NCBI GenBank assembly: GCA_021299335.1
Contig: JAJTGF010000002.1
Span: 1 to 63,970, forward strand
From: Cryomorphaceae bacterium
GTDB taxonomy: Bacteria > Bacteroidota > Bacteroidia > Flavobacteriales_D > Crocinitomicaceae
Reading direction: 5' to 3'
Length of the DNA: 63,970 nucleotides
Both the position numbers and the translations under genes were made by a program. Shown one piece after another: positions 36,960 through 45,757 of the stretch. A model generated the notes under the pieces. It did no database searches. It was not told where the DNA came from and saw only the letters and a list, made by a program, of their open reading frames with translations. Each line of letters begins with the position of its first letter. Position 1 is the stretch's first letter.

Positions 36960-38537
36960 TTATGCAAATTTAGCAGCTACTTCTTTGGCTGTTTTTGTCA
37001 AAACTGCCTCGATTTCGTCTGTATATTTTCCCGCCTTGAGCGCAACAAGCGTATCGGCATGGTTGGCTTCAAGAACGGTGAGGTAATCTTTTTCAAATTC
37101 CTTGATTTTTGCTACCGGAACTGGCTGCATAAGGCCTTTCACACCTGCGTAGATGATGGCAATTTGCTTCTCTACTGGGTATGGATCACCTTCGCGTTGC
37201 TTCAAAATTTCTACGTTGCGAGCTCCTTTGTCAAGTACTGCTTTTGTAGCAGCATCTAGGTCAGATCCAAATTTAGCAAATGCTTCGAGTTCGCGGTACT
37301 GAGCTTGGTCTAGCTTAAGGGTACCCGCAACTTTCTTCATGGACTTAATTTGAGCAGAACCCCCTACGCGAGATACAGAGATACCTACGTTGATCGCTGG
37401 ACGAATACCAGAGTTGAACAAGTCTGACTCCAAGAAGATCTGACCATCAGTAATGGAGATCACGTTTGTAGGAATGTAGGCAGAAACGTCACCTGCTTGT
37501 GTTTCAATGATAGGAAGTGCTGTAAGTGAACCTCCACCGCGTACTTTATCTTTTAAAGAAGCTGGTAGGTCGTTCATTTGCTTAGCGATGTTGTCATCGG
37601 CAATTACTTTTGCAGCGCGCTCGAGTAAGCGAGAGTGAAGATAGAAGACGTCACCTGGGTAGGCCTCGCGACCTGGAGGGCGACGCAAAAGAAGCGATAC
37701 TTCACGATAAGCAACTGCTTGCTTAGAGAGGTCATCGTAAACAATGAGTGCTGGCTTACCGCAGTCACGGAAATATTCTCCGACAGCAGCTCCGGTCATT
37801 GGAGCATAGAATTGCATTGGAGCTGGATCTGATGCGTTGGCAGCTACTACAGTTGTGTAGGCCATTGCACCTGCATCTTCTAATTTTTTAACGATACCCG
37901 CAACAGTTGATCCTTTTTGACCAATTGCTACATAGATACAGTATACTGGCTCTCCGCGATCGTAAAACTCGCGTTGGTTGATAATGGTGTCGATGGCAAC
38001 AGTAGTTTTACCAGTTTGGCGGTCACCGATGATGAGCTCGCGCTGACCACGACCAATTGGAATCATGGCATCTACGGCTTTGATACCCGTTTGAAGTGGT
38101 TCGTTTACCGGTTGACGGAAGATAACTCCTGGTGCTTTGCGCTCAATTGGCATTTCGTAAAGTTCACCTTGGATAGGGCCTTTGCCGTCGATTGGCTGAC
38201 CGAGCGTGTCTACAACACGACCTACCATGCCATCACCTACTTTAACAGAGGCAATTTTACCTAGACGACGAACGGTATCACCTTCTTTAACACTAGAAGA
38301 ACGACCAAGCAATACTGCTCCGACGTTATCTTCTTCGAGGTTCAATGCAATTCCTTGCATGCCACCATCAAATTCAATGAGTTCGCCGTATTGTACGCCG
38401 TTCATTCCGTAAATGCGTGCAATACCATCTCCTACCTGAAGTACCGTTCCTACTTCTTGCAATTCAGCTTCTGAGCGGAAACCTGAGAGTTGTTCTCTCA
38501 ATATTGCGGAAACTTCTGCTGGTTTAATATCTGCCAT
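36960..38537 (-). CDS. atpA: ATP synthase F1 subunit alpha
   Basis: A 525-residue alpha subunit. The P-loop GDRQTGKT is at about 169-176, [23 protein letters not shown] is the F1 alpha block, and [17 protein letters not shown] carries the conserved arginine that reaches the catalytic site on beta. It follows atpH by about 30 bp. The beta (atpD) and epsilon (atpC) genes are not in this window, as is usual in Bacteroidota. Confidence 0.98.
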   Translation of the reverse strand: MADIKPAEVSAILREQLSGFRSEAELQEVGTVLQVGDGIARIYGMNGVQYGELIEFDGGMQGIALNLEEDNVGAVLLGRSSSVKEGDTVRRLGKIASVKVGDGMVGRVVDTLGQPIDGKGPIQGELYEMPIERKAPGVIFRQPVNEPLQTGIKAVDAMIPIGRGQRELIIGDRQTGKTTVAIDTIINQREFYDRGEPVYCIYVAIGQKGSTVAGIVKKLEDAGAMAYTTVVAANASDPAPMQFYAPMTGAAVGEYFRDCGKPALIVYDDLSKQAVAYREVSLLLRRPPGREAYPGDVFYLHSRLLERAAKVIADDNIAKQMNDLPASLKDKVRGGGSLTALPIIETQAGDVSAYIPTNVISITDGQIFLESDLFNSGIRPAINVGISVSRVGGSAQIKSMKKVAGTLKLDQAQYRELEAFAKFGSDLDAATKAVLDKGARNVEILKQREGDPYPVEKQIAIIYAGVKGLMQPVPVAKIKEFEKDYLTVLEANHADTLVALKAGKYTDEIEAVLTKTAKEVAAKFA

Positions 38538-38567
38538 GTGTACTTATTTTATTTTGTCTGTTGACGA

Positions 38568-39098
38568 TTATACAAATTGTTGTTTAAGGCGCTTGAGTTG
38601 ACTGGCAACTGAAGCGTCTATTTGGTGGTCTCCCATGCGAACGATAAAACCGCCGAGGAGCGCTGAATCGATTTCTTCCGTGATTTCTGGCGTACCAGCT
38701 ACCGAAGAAGAAATTTTAGCCAAAATCGATTGTTTGGTGCTCTCTTCTAATTGCTGCGCGCTGATGATCGTGATTGGAACAATACCGCGGTGTGCTTTGA
38801 GTTGAGACATAAACTGTTTGGCGATGTCGAGCATCACAGACTCGCGACCGTTGTTGGTGACGAGTGAAAGAAAATCGATGGTTGTTTGATTGAAGTCCTT
38901 GAAAATTTGCTTGATCACGGCAATCTTTTTATCGATATTGATGAGCGGTGAATTCAAGAAAATTTGGAAGTCATGTGCATCGTTGGCTACAGCTAAAAGC
39001 TGAAGGATGTCGGACTCGATGAGCTCCACTTTATTGTGCTCAATGGCTAACTCTAGAAGAGCGGTAGCGTAACGAACAGCAGATTTGTTGGACTTCAT
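38568..39098 (-). CDS. atpH: ATP synthase F1 subunit delta
   Basis: A 176-residue delta subunit, part of the peripheral stalk that joins F1 to the b subunits. The family is recognised from the N-terminal six-helix region (YATALLELAIEHNKVE) and the C-terminal EITEEIDSALLGGFIVRMGDHQIDAS, the most conserved delta motif. It follows atpF after 3 bp. Confidence 0.95.
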   Translation of the reverse strand: MKSNKSAVRYATALLELAIEHNKVELIESDILQLLAVANDAHDFQIFLNSPLINIDKKIAVIKQIFKDFNQTTIDFLSLVTNNGRESVMLDIAKQFMSQLKAHRGIVPITIISAQQLEESTKQSILAKISSSVAGTPEITEEIDSALLGGFIVRMGDHQIDASVASQLKRLKQQFV

Positions 39099-39101
39099 GG
39101 A

Positions 39102-39596
39102 TTAGTTCATTTTGATTTCACCAGCAAGTTGGCTTGCGAGTGCTTTTTGTTTGTCGTCTGAGCTGAGTTCTTGACGCACGACTTTCTCTGCAATTTCCAA
39201 TGAAAGACTCGCAACATGATTTTTGAGTTCAGCCATGGCAGCAGCTTTTTCGCTGTTGATGGTCTGGCGTGCAGACTCTACAATTTTAGCCGCTTCCTCT
39301 TTAGCTTTTCCTTTTGCGTCTTCGACCATGCCAGTTGCTGCTTCTTTCGCTTCTTTCAAAATTTGATCGCGTTCTGCACGCGCTTCTTTCAAAATTTGGT
39401 CGTTTTCTGCTTTGAGTGCTTGCATTTCTGCTTTGGTTTTCTCCGCCATTTCAAGCGCCTCAGAAATGTGCTTTTCACGCTCATTGACTGCAGATAAAAT
39501 AGGTTTGAGCGCAAATTTTCCTATGATAAACAATAGGCTAACGAATACGATACCTGTCCAAAATAATAAACCTGTACTTGGTGTAATTAAATCCAT
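39102..39596 (-). CDS. atpF: ATP synthase Fo subunit b
   Basis: A subunit b of about 164 residues. The ORF track starts at 39620, but that ATG lies inside the intercistronic hairpin stem; the ATG at 39596 (MDLITPSTGLLFWTGIVF) matches b-subunit N-termini and is preferred. One transmembrane helix (about 10-28) is followed by a long, alanine-, lysine- and glutamate-rich coiled coil that forms the peripheral stalk. It lies between atpE and atpH. Confidence 0.95.
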   Translation of the reverse strand: MDLITPSTGLLFWTGIVFVSLLFIIGKFALKPILSAVNEREKHISEALEMAEKTKAEMQALKAENDQILKEARAERDQILKEAKEAATGMVEDAKGKAKEEAAKIVESARQTINSEKAAAMAELKNHVASLSLEIAEKVVRQELSSDDKQKALASQLAGEIKMN

Positions 39597-39613
39597 GATT
39601 TTTTGCAATTTAA

Positions 39614-39648
39614 AAAGCATTTCTAGGCCAACCGCCTAGAAATGCTTT
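39614..39648 (-). promoter_or_regulatory. Intercistronic hairpin with T-run between atpE and atpF
   Basis: A perfect 14-bp inverted repeat (AAAGCATTTCTAGG / CCTAGAAATGCTTT) around a 7-base loop. It begins 9 bp after the atpE stop and on the minus strand runs into a short T-run. It may act as a partial terminator or a 3'-end stabiliser that raises atpE mRNA relative to downstream genes, as the c-ring needs many copies of subunit c. Confidence 0.8.
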
Positions 39649-39657
39649 AGTTTTGAA

Positions 39658-39882
<225 letters not shown>

Positions 39883-39897
39883 TTAAAAGGTTACTAT

Positions 39898-41028
39898 TTA
39901 ATGGTGTGCCTCATCTACAGCCGCTCCAATGAACAATGCCGAAAGCATTGCAAAAAGATAAGCCTGCAGGAAAGCCACAAGGATTTCTAAGACAGAAATA
40001 AATAAAGCCATCGGGACGGATAATAGGCCCCAGGTGGCATTTTCGTAAATAAAAATGATTGATATCAACGCCAAAACTATAATATGCCCAGCTGTAATGT
40101 TGGCAAAAAGACGAATCATTAATGCGAATGGCTTGGTAAAAATTCCAACAATTTCTATCGGAATCATGATAGGAAGCAAAGCTAATGGTACTCCGGGTGT
40201 AAAAAAGATATGTTTCCAGTAATTTTTATTACCAGAAAAGACAGTAATAACAAGTGTGCAGATTGCCAAAAAGGCAGTGACGGTGATATTTCCTGTAAGG
40301 TTCGCTCCACCCGGAAGTATTGGAATCAGTCCTAACATATTATTGATCCAAATAAAAAAGAATATGGTTACCAAATAAGGAAGGTATTTAAGGTGCTTAC
40401 CATGATGGATATTTTCTTTGGCAATGTCGTCACGGATGAATAAAATAAGTGGCTCAATAAATCTTGCAATTCCTTTCGGAACCACTGCCCCATTGGATTT
40501 ATAAAATCGTGAAGCCCCTAACAACAAAACGATAACTAATAGCGCTCCAAAAAACAAGGAAGCAACATTTTTGGTAATTGAAAAATCAAGTGGCTGGGTA
40601 TTGTGTGGATGTCCTTTTTTGAAATGTAAATGCCCGGCAGGGTCTTCATTTTGGTTTTCTGATTGTGCTAATTTGTATATTTTTTCGTGATAGAGTGCAT
40701 AACCTTTTGCCGGACCTACACCTACCATATATTGATAGCTCTTTTTGTCGTCTCCGATAACTTTTACTTTTTTGCCATGGTAAAAATGCTTTGAACTAAA
40801 AATTTTCAAGTCGTTATCGAGTAAAATAACAGGTAGATACACACTAATACCATTGTGTTCGTCACCCGTGATGTGCCATTCATGAGCATCTTGAATGTGG
40901 TGCATGATGGTTTCACTTACATTAAATCTTTCTTTTTCAGAAGCAAAACTCACATGAGCAATCGAAGAAAAGCAAATTGTAAAAATGAGAGAAAGCAGTA
41001 TTGACGAAAACTTATAAGTTAGCTGCAT
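39898..41028 (-). CDS. atpB: ATP synthase Fo subunit a with N-terminal periplasmic extension
   Basis: A 376-residue subunit a, about 100 residues longer than E. coli AtpB. The extra N-terminus begins with a signal-peptide-like stretch (about 1-30) and continues as a soluble, histidine-rich region to about 160. The conserved core follows, with the essential arginine in FALMIRLFANITAGHI and the late helix FLQAYLFAMLSALFIG. It forms the ion channel against the c-ring. Bacteroidota AtpB proteins often have such extensions. It is first in the operon, about 37 bp after a good -7 box. Confidence 0.95.
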   Translation of the reverse strand: MQLTYKFSSILLSLIFTICFSSIAHVSFASEKERFNVSETIMHHIQDAHEWHITGDEHNGISVYLPVILLDNDLKIFSSKHFYHGKKVKVIGDDKKSYQYMVGVGPAKGYALYHEKIYKLAQSENQNEDPAGHLHFKKGHPHNTQPLDFSITKNVASLFFGALLVIVLLLGASRFYKSNGAVVPKGIARFIEPLILFIRDDIAKENIHHGKHLKYLPYLVTIFFFIWINNMLGLIPILPGGANLTGNITVTAFLAICTLVITVFSGNKNYWKHIFFTPGVPLALLPIMIPIEIVGIFTKPFALMIRLFANITAGHIIVLALISIIFIYENATWGLLSVPMALFISVLEILVAFLQAYLFAMLSALFIGAAVDEAHH

Positions 41029-41065
41029 TTGCTGTATTTTGTGCTTGGTTGCTAAAAAATTTTTG

Positions 41066-41095
41066 CAAATGTAATTAAACTTTCTAAAGTAACAA
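41066..41095 (-). promoter_or_regulatory. Promoter of the atp operon
   Basis: On the minus strand TTG (41095-41093), a 19-base spacer and TACATTTG (41073-41066) match the Bacteroidota promoter consensus exactly. The box ends 37 bp upstream of the atpB ATG. Confidence 0.7.
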
Positions 41096-41112
41096 TTTAA
41101 TTTTTGAACAAT

Positions 41113-41664
41113 TCAGCCCTGAGTTTTGCGCAATTTTTTGTAGAGTTTGATCCCTAACATCAAAAGGATTCCGACCCCAAAAAAGCCAATTGTGCCGGTA
41201 AGCCAACTGAGTTGTCCTTTTAATACCACAATGAAAACGATACTGACCAATAAGAGAGTGGCCACTTCATTCCAAATACGCAACTGATTAGAAGACCAAG
41301 TGATTTGGCCGCGCTCGCAATTTCTCAGGAGTTTTTGAGAATAAAAATGATAGATTAATAAAACAAAAACAAAGCCTAGCTTGAGGTGCATCCAAGGCGC
41401 AGATAGCAAATAATCAGGATTCAAAGCAAGCATCCAGGTGCCAAATAAGACAGTAAGTACCATTGCTGGCGTGGTGATGATCCACCAAAGTCGCTGCATC
41501 ATGATGATAAATTGCGGCTGAAGAATTTCTTTCTCAGGTGAAGTTTTGTCGGCAGCTTCTCTGAAATAAATGAACAAGCGCACCATATAGAATAGACCTG
41601 CAAACCAACTTACCATAAAAATTAGGTGCAGTGCTTTAATAAAGTCGTAGTTTGCGTTCAGCAT
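41113..41664 (-). CDS. hemJ: Protoporphyrinogen oxidase HemJ (CopD-like family)
   Basis: A 183-residue integral membrane protein with four to five helices. The start FIKALHLIFMVSWFAGLFYMVRLF carries the conserved histidine and the W-x-x-G-L-x-Y pattern of HemJ/UPF0093. WMHLKLGFVFVLLIYH supplies another conserved helix with likely heme-ligand histidines. HemJ oxidises protoporphyrinogen IX to protoporphyrin IX late in heme synthesis. hemA, hemC and hemD lie 2-5 kb away on the other strand. A TAATTTTG box ends 4 bp before the ATG, suggesting a leaderless transcript. Confidence 0.85.
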   Translation of the reverse strand: MLNANYDFIKALHLIFMVSWFAGLFYMVRLFIYFREAADKTSPEKEILQPQFIIMMQRLWWIITTPAMVLTVLFGTWMLALNPDYLLSAPWMHLKLGFVFVLLIYHFYSQKLLRNCERGQITWSSNQLRIWNEVATLLLVSIVFIVVLKGQLSWLTGTIGFFGVGILLMLGIKLYKKLRKTQG

Positions 41665-41668
41665 GACA

Positions 41669-41676
41669 CAAAATTA
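41669..41676 (-). promoter_or_regulatory. -7 element placed 4 bp before hemJ
   Basis: TAATTTTG on the minus strand fits TAnnTTTG and is separated from the hemJ ATG by TGTC. The predicted transcription start falls on or next to the start codon. No TTG at the usual distance was found. Confidence 0.45.
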
Positions 41677-41707
41677 ATCGAAAGCGCTTGATTCGTACTA
41701 TATTTGT

Positions 41708-42535
41708 ATGAAAAGCTTCTCTATGGGCCTCCGGATACTTTTTTTGCTCGTGATTTTCAAGTTTTCCTCGCTTTTAGCGCAGGTGCAGTTGCTGTCGCTG
41801 GAGGGTACATACCAAGAAAAGAATTTGCTGGTCAACAACCCCCCAATGGCCGACGGTTTTGGCTTTTGTATCAGTAAAGTTTTGGTCAATGGCGAAATTT
41901 TACCCGCAGTAATCCAAACTTCTCATTTCGAAATAGACTTCCAACTTTTTCACTTGAAAAAAGGCGATGAAGTTTTTGTAGTGCTCGAGCACGCAGCCGG
42001 TTGTGAGCCTCGCTTCCTTAACCCAAGTATCCTATTGCCAAAAAGCACCTTTGAGTGCGCAGTAATTTCCGCTCAAAAAGACGGCAATTTAACTTGGACC
42101 ACCACCAATGAACAAGCTGTGCTCGACTTCAGTATCGAGCAATATAAGTGGGGGCGTTGGGTAGAAGTCGGGCAAGTCAAGGGTAAAGGCATGAAAGGAA
42201 GCAACACCTATCAGTTCCAACTGACGCCACACTCGGGAAAAAATACGGTCAGGGTGAGTCAGACCGACAGCTCCGGAAAACCCAGGACTTCAAAGAGCAC
42301 CAGTTTTACTTCTAGCATTCCCAGCATATCGTTTAGCCCTACAAAAGTGCATTCTACACTCACCTTCAAAGCTAAAAATCAAGTGGTTAAAACAAAATAC
42401 GAGATTTATGACGCTTATGGAAATCTCCTCAAAACCGGCTTTAGTTCTTCGGTAGACTGCAGGAATATTGTAAGTGGTGTTTACTTTATCAATTACGATA
42501 ACAAGTCAGAAAAATTCATCAAAATTGACGATTAA
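41708..42535 (+). CDS. Secreted protein of unknown function with probable T9SS type A-like C-terminus
   Basis: A 275-residue protein with a signal peptide (about 1-25, ending SLLAQ). The mature part looks like two beta-sandwich domains (about 27-110 and 115-205), then a C-terminal region (about 210-275) resembling a short type A sorting domain (YEIYDAYGNLLKT, IVSGVYFINY). I recognise no functional family. It is followed directly by methylmalonyl-CoA epimerase. TATATTTG ends 1 bp before this ATG, so the in-frame ATG five codons on (MGLRIL) could be the real start. Confidence 0.6.
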   Translation: MKSFSMGLRILFLLVIFKFSSLLAQVQLLSLEGTYQEKNLLVNNPPMADGFGFCISKVLVNGEILPAVIQTSHFEIDFQLFHLKKGDEVFVVLEHAAGCEPRFLNPSILLPKSTFECAVISAQKDGNLTWTTTNEQAVLDFSIEQYKWGRWVEVGQVKGKGMKGSNTYQFQLTPHSGKNTVRVSQTDSSGKPRTSKSTSFTSSIPSISFSPTKVHSTLTFKAKNQVVKTKYEIYDAYGNLLKTGFSSSVDCRNIVSGVYFINYDNKSEKFIKIDD

Positions 42536-42940
42536 ATGAAGCGCATAGAACATCTTGGTATTGCAGTTGAAAATCTTGAAAAAGCCATTCCACTTTTTGA
42601 AACTTTGCTCAATACGCCGTGCTACAAAGAAGAAGAAGTGGCATCTGAAGGGGTCAAAACCGCTTTTTTCCATGTTGGCGAATCCAAAATTGAATTGCTA
42701 GAGGCCACTCAGCCAGCATCGCCAATTGCCAAATTTTTACAAAAAAACGGGCCTGGATTTCATCACGTAGCCTTTGAAGTTGCAGATATAGATGCAGAAC
42801 TTGAGCGGCTCGAAAAAGCAGGTTTTCAATTGATCCATCAAAGTCCAAAAGATGGTGCAGACAACAAGCGCATTGCCTTTTTGCATCCCAAAGCCACTAA
42901 TGGCTTACTTGTTGAATTGTGTCAAGAAAAGAACGCGTAA
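42536..42940 (+). CDS. mce: Methylmalonyl-CoA epimerase
   Basis: A 134-residue glyoxalase-fold (VOC) protein that interconverts (R)- and (S)-methylmalonyl-CoA for the mutase. The metal-ligand histidines are visible in IEHLGIAV (His 5) and FHHVAFEV (about 80), with the terminal metal glutamate in NGLLVELCQ. The length is typical. Its start abuts the upstream stop codon. Its 3' end overlaps the convergent HAD phosphatase gene by 19 bp. The mutase genes are not in this window. Confidence 0.9.
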   Translation: MKRIEHLGIAVENLEKAIPLFETLLNTPCYKEEEVASEGVKTAFFHVGESKIELLEATQPASPIAKFLQKNGPGFHHVAFEVADIDAELERLEKAGFQLIHQSPKDGADNKRIAFLHPKATNGLLVELCQEKNA

Positions 42941-43539
42941 AAATCGCTCTCATTCTGATAAAAATAAGTTTGCAACCCTGCCGCTTGTGCGCCCTCAATA
43001 TGCTGCGGGCTGTCATCTATAAATAAGACATCTTTTGGTGCAAAACCCATTTGTTTACAGGTCCATAAGAACGTCTCCGGATGTGGTTTGCGCTTCCCAA
43101 TTTCATGTGATAAAAAGACCTCCTCGAAATAAGTATTCAAACCCAAATCCGAAACCTTTTGAAGTGATTTGACTACTTCAACGATATGCAAAGCATTGGT
43201 ATTACTCAATAAAAAAAGAGGGACTTGAGCTGTTTTAAGTTTTACCAATAACGCCAATTTTTCTAGAGGGAAGTCGCCAATCATGGCATTCCAAGCAGCA
43301 ACCACTTGGTTTGGTGAAGTGCCAATTTTGGTCTCTGGCAATAATAAATTAAGGAAGTGTTGGGGAGAAATTTCACCGCATTCAAAGCGGTCAAAAACTT
43401 CATTTTGAGCAAATTGTGTGTAACGACTTTTAAAATCGCTCACGCCTAATTGTTCGAATGCTTTTTCGGTAGCCAAATAGTCGATATCAATGAGCACGCC
43501 TCCTAAATCAAAAAGAATGGCTTGGTAACTTTCCTTCAT
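42922..43539 (-). CDS. HAD family hydrolase (subfamily IA phosphatase)
   Basis: A 205-residue HAD phosphatase. Motif I is FDLGGVLIDIDY, where the second aspartate usual in DxD is replaced by glycine. Motif II is LLSNTNALH, motif III lysine is in SHEIGKRKPHPETFL, and motif IV is VLFIDDSPQHIEGAQAAG. The DLGG form is common in the YihX-like branch. It hydrolyses small phosphorylated metabolites; the substrate is unknown. TAACTTTG ends 4 bp before the ATG. Confidence 0.85.
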   Translation of the reverse strand: MKESYQAILFDLGGVLIDIDYLATEKAFEQLGVSDFKSRYTQFAQNEVFDRFECGEISPQHFLNLLLPETKIGTSPNQVVAAWNAMIGDFPLEKLALLVKLKTAQVPLFLLSNTNALHIVEVVKSLQKVSDLGLNTYFEEVFLSHEIGKRKPHPETFLWTCKQMGFAPKDVLFIDDSPQHIEGAQAAGLQTYFYQNESDFYAFFS

Positions 43540-43543
43540 AGTC

Positions 43544-43551
43544 CAAAGTTA
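43544..43551 (-). promoter_or_regulatory. -7 element placed 4 bp before the HAD phosphatase gene
   Basis: TAACTTTG on the minus strand is followed by GACT and then ATG. It is an exact TAnnTTTG match with the same 4-bp gap seen at hemJ and others. Confidence 0.45.
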
Positions 43552-43633
43552 TATTTCTTGGGCTATTTGAACCCATTCTAAATTAGTAAATATGACAATT
43601 CGATGACAATACTCGGGCAGCTAGCACTTAGCT

Positions 43634-44887
43634 TTGCACCATAGAAATAGCGCTTTGTTGCAACAACTCCATATCATCGCCTTCACACACCGACAACTCG
43701 AGGTCAACAAGATTGGTTTGTTACACATCGAAAAAGAAGCGCAAGCTACTTCATTAGCCCAACTCAAAGCAGCACTTGGGCTAAAAGAACTGATGTTTCT
43801 CACCACCTGTAATCGAGTTGAAATCACTTTTGTCAACGACTCTGAACTCGACACACCCTTTTTAACGCGCTTGTTGCAAACGCTGTACCCAAAGCTTGTC
43901 CCGATTCAACTCGAAGATTTCGTGCGCAAAGCAGAAATCTATTCCGGAAGTACCGCCGTTCAACACGCCCTGTCCGTTGCTTCTTCTATTGACTCCATGA
44001 TCATTGGTGAACGCGAAATCATTACACAAGTGCGCTTGGCTTACGAACACTGCAATAGCCTTCAGCTCACCGGTGACCTCCTTCGCTTACTAATGAAAAA
44101 AGTGATCGAAACCGCCAAGCAAGTATACACCGAAACCAGTATCTCCACAAAACCTGTTTCTGTTGTTTCATTGGCTTATCAATACCTCAAGCAACTCAAT
44201 ATCCCACTTGAGGCCCGCATCCTGATTGTGGGGGCTGGCGTCACCAATACCACCATGGCACGCTTTCTCAAAAAGCATGGCTTCAAAAATTTTGAGGTCT
44301 TCAATCGCTCCATTGAAAACGCACAAAAACTTGCCGACGAAATCCGCGGCCATGCAAGTGCCCTAAAAGACCTTCCGCAATACCAACTCGGATTCGACGT
44401 CCTCATTACTTGTACTGCGGCAGACGGCGTGATCATCACGCCGGCATTGTACAGTAGCCTGCTCAACGGCGAAAAGCAAGAGAAAATAGTCATTGACCTC
44501 GCTATTCCTCAAGACCTCGACCAAGCCATTCTAGACGCTCACGCCGTCAAGTATTTATCCATTGAATACCTTCAGCGCATCTCCAACGAAAACGTGAAAG
44601 AACGCTCCAAAGAACTTCAACAAGTCGAAGAAATCATCGCCACTGCACGCTATGAATTTCAGCATTTGTTGCGCGAACGCAAGGTAGAAATTGCCATGCG
44701 CGAGGTACCTGCTCAGGTTAAAGAACTTCGCGCTACTGCCTACACCGAAATTTTTAAAGAAGACCTCGACACCCTAGATCCCCAGGCCAAAGAAGTCCTA
44801 GACAAAGTGGTGAGCTACCTCGAAAAAAAATACATTAGTGGCCCTATGAAATTGGCCAAAGAAATCATCCTCAATCATGCAGACTAA
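43634..44887 (+). CDS. hemA: Glutamyl-tRNA reductase
   Basis: A reductase of about 417 residues for the first step of C5-pathway heme synthesis, converting glutamyl-tRNA to glutamate semialdehyde. The catalytic cysteine is in LTTCNRVE (about 59). SIDSMIIGEREIITQVR and the NADP-binding RILIVGAGVTNTTMARFL are typical. No ATG precedes the conserved start. The track uses TTG at 43634, which lies inside a TAGCTTTG box; TTG at 43655 or 43658 (giving LQQLHIIAFTH) is a credible alternative. It overlaps hemC by 11 bp. Confidence 0.93.
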   Translation: MHHRNSALLQQLHIIAFTHRQLEVNKIGLLHIEKEAQATSLAQLKAALGLKELMFLTTCNRVEITFVNDSELDTPFLTRLLQTLYPKLVPIQLEDFVRKAEIYSGSTAVQHALSVASSIDSMIIGEREIITQVRLAYEHCNSLQLTGDLLRLLMKKVIETAKQVYTETSISTKPVSVVSLAYQYLKQLNIPLEARILIVGAGVTNTTMARFLKKHGFKNFEVFNRSIENAQKLADEIRGHASALKDLPQYQLGFDVLITCTAADGVIITPALYSSLLNGEKQEKIVIDLAIPQDLDQAILDAHAVKYLSIEYLQRISNENVKERSKELQQVEEIIATARYEFQHLLRERKVEIAMREVPAQVKELRATAYTEIFKEDLDTLDPQAKEVLDKVVSYLEKKYISGPMKLAKEIILNHAD

Positions 44888-45755
44888 ACCGCTTATCCGC
44901 ATCGGAACGCGCGGAAGCGACCTGGCCCTGTGGCAAGCGCATTTCGTCAAAAATGCACTCGAGGCATTGGGCTGCGAGGTGAGCCTTCAAATCATTGTTA
45001 CCCAAGGCGACCGCATCCAAGACCTCAGTTTTGACAAACTCGAAGGAAAAGGCTTCTTCACTAAAGAAATCGAAGCAGCCTTGCTCAACAGCGAAATTGA
45101 TCTGGCCGTACATTCTCACAAAGACCTCGAAACTACACAACCAGAAGGTCTTTGTATTGGCGCTGTTTCTTACCGAGAAGACCCATCAGAACTCCTACTC
45201 ATGCGCACATCCGCGCAAGACCCAACGCAAAAATGGGGCCTCAAACGAGGTGCCATTATCGGCACGTCTTCGGCGCGCAGAAAATCGATCATACGCGCAC
45301 TGCGCCCCGATCTACAAATCGAAGAATTACGTGGCAACGTTCCGACGCGCATCGAAAAACTGCGCAACGGCCAATACGACGCCATTATTTTAGCCAACGC
45401 CGGCGTGAGTCGTTTGGAGCTCCACCTAGACGACCTCCATACGCTTGTGCTCGACCCTACAGAATTTGTGCCCGCTCCGGCGCAAGGCGTGTTGGGTTTG
45501 CAAATCCGTCAAAACGATCCGCAAACCCAAGCCATAGTGGCCCAGCTGAATCATCCAGAAGTTGCTGCTCAAATCGCCATTGAACGCGGTGTTTTACAAG
45601 CCCTACAAGGTGGCTGCCAACTGCCATTAGGCGTTTACTTCGGCAAAGACCAAATCTATGCTGCCCACGCTCCTTCTTCATCAACGCCTGCTCAATTTTT
45701 TGAGTTCCATATCGGAGCAAGCATCCAAGAGATTACAGCTACTCTGGCCCAATAA
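44877..45755 (+). CDS. hemC: Hydroxymethylbilane synthase (porphobilinogen deaminase)
   Basis: A 292-residue enzyme that joins four porphobilinogens to hydroxymethylbilane. It begins IRIGTRGSDLALWQAHFV, contains GKGFFTKEIE and AVHSHKDLET, and carries GTSSARRKSIIRALRPD with the substrate-binding arginines. The dipyrromethane-attaching cysteine is in ALQGGCQLPLG (about 245). Its start lies within the end of hemA and hemD follows after 2 bp. Confidence 0.97.
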   Translation: MQTKPLIRIGTRGSDLALWQAHFVKNALEALGCEVSLQIIVTQGDRIQDLSFDKLEGKGFFTKEIEAALLNSEIDLAVHSHKDLETTQPEGLCIGAVSYREDPSELLLMRTSAQDPTQKWGLKRGAIIGTSSARRKSIIRALRPDLQIEELRGNVPTRIEKLRNGQYDAIILANAGVSRLELHLDDLHTLVLDPTEFVPAPAQGVLGLQIRQNDPQTQAIVAQLNHPEVAAQIAIERGVLQALQGGCQLPLGVYFGKDQIYAAHAPSSSTPAQFFEFHIGASIQEITATLAQ

Positions 45756-45757
45756 CC

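Noticed and set aside
45152-45583. The 143-residue plus-frame ORF inside hemC.
   Set aside because: It is arginine- and proline-rich out-of-frame translation of a well-conserved hemC gene.
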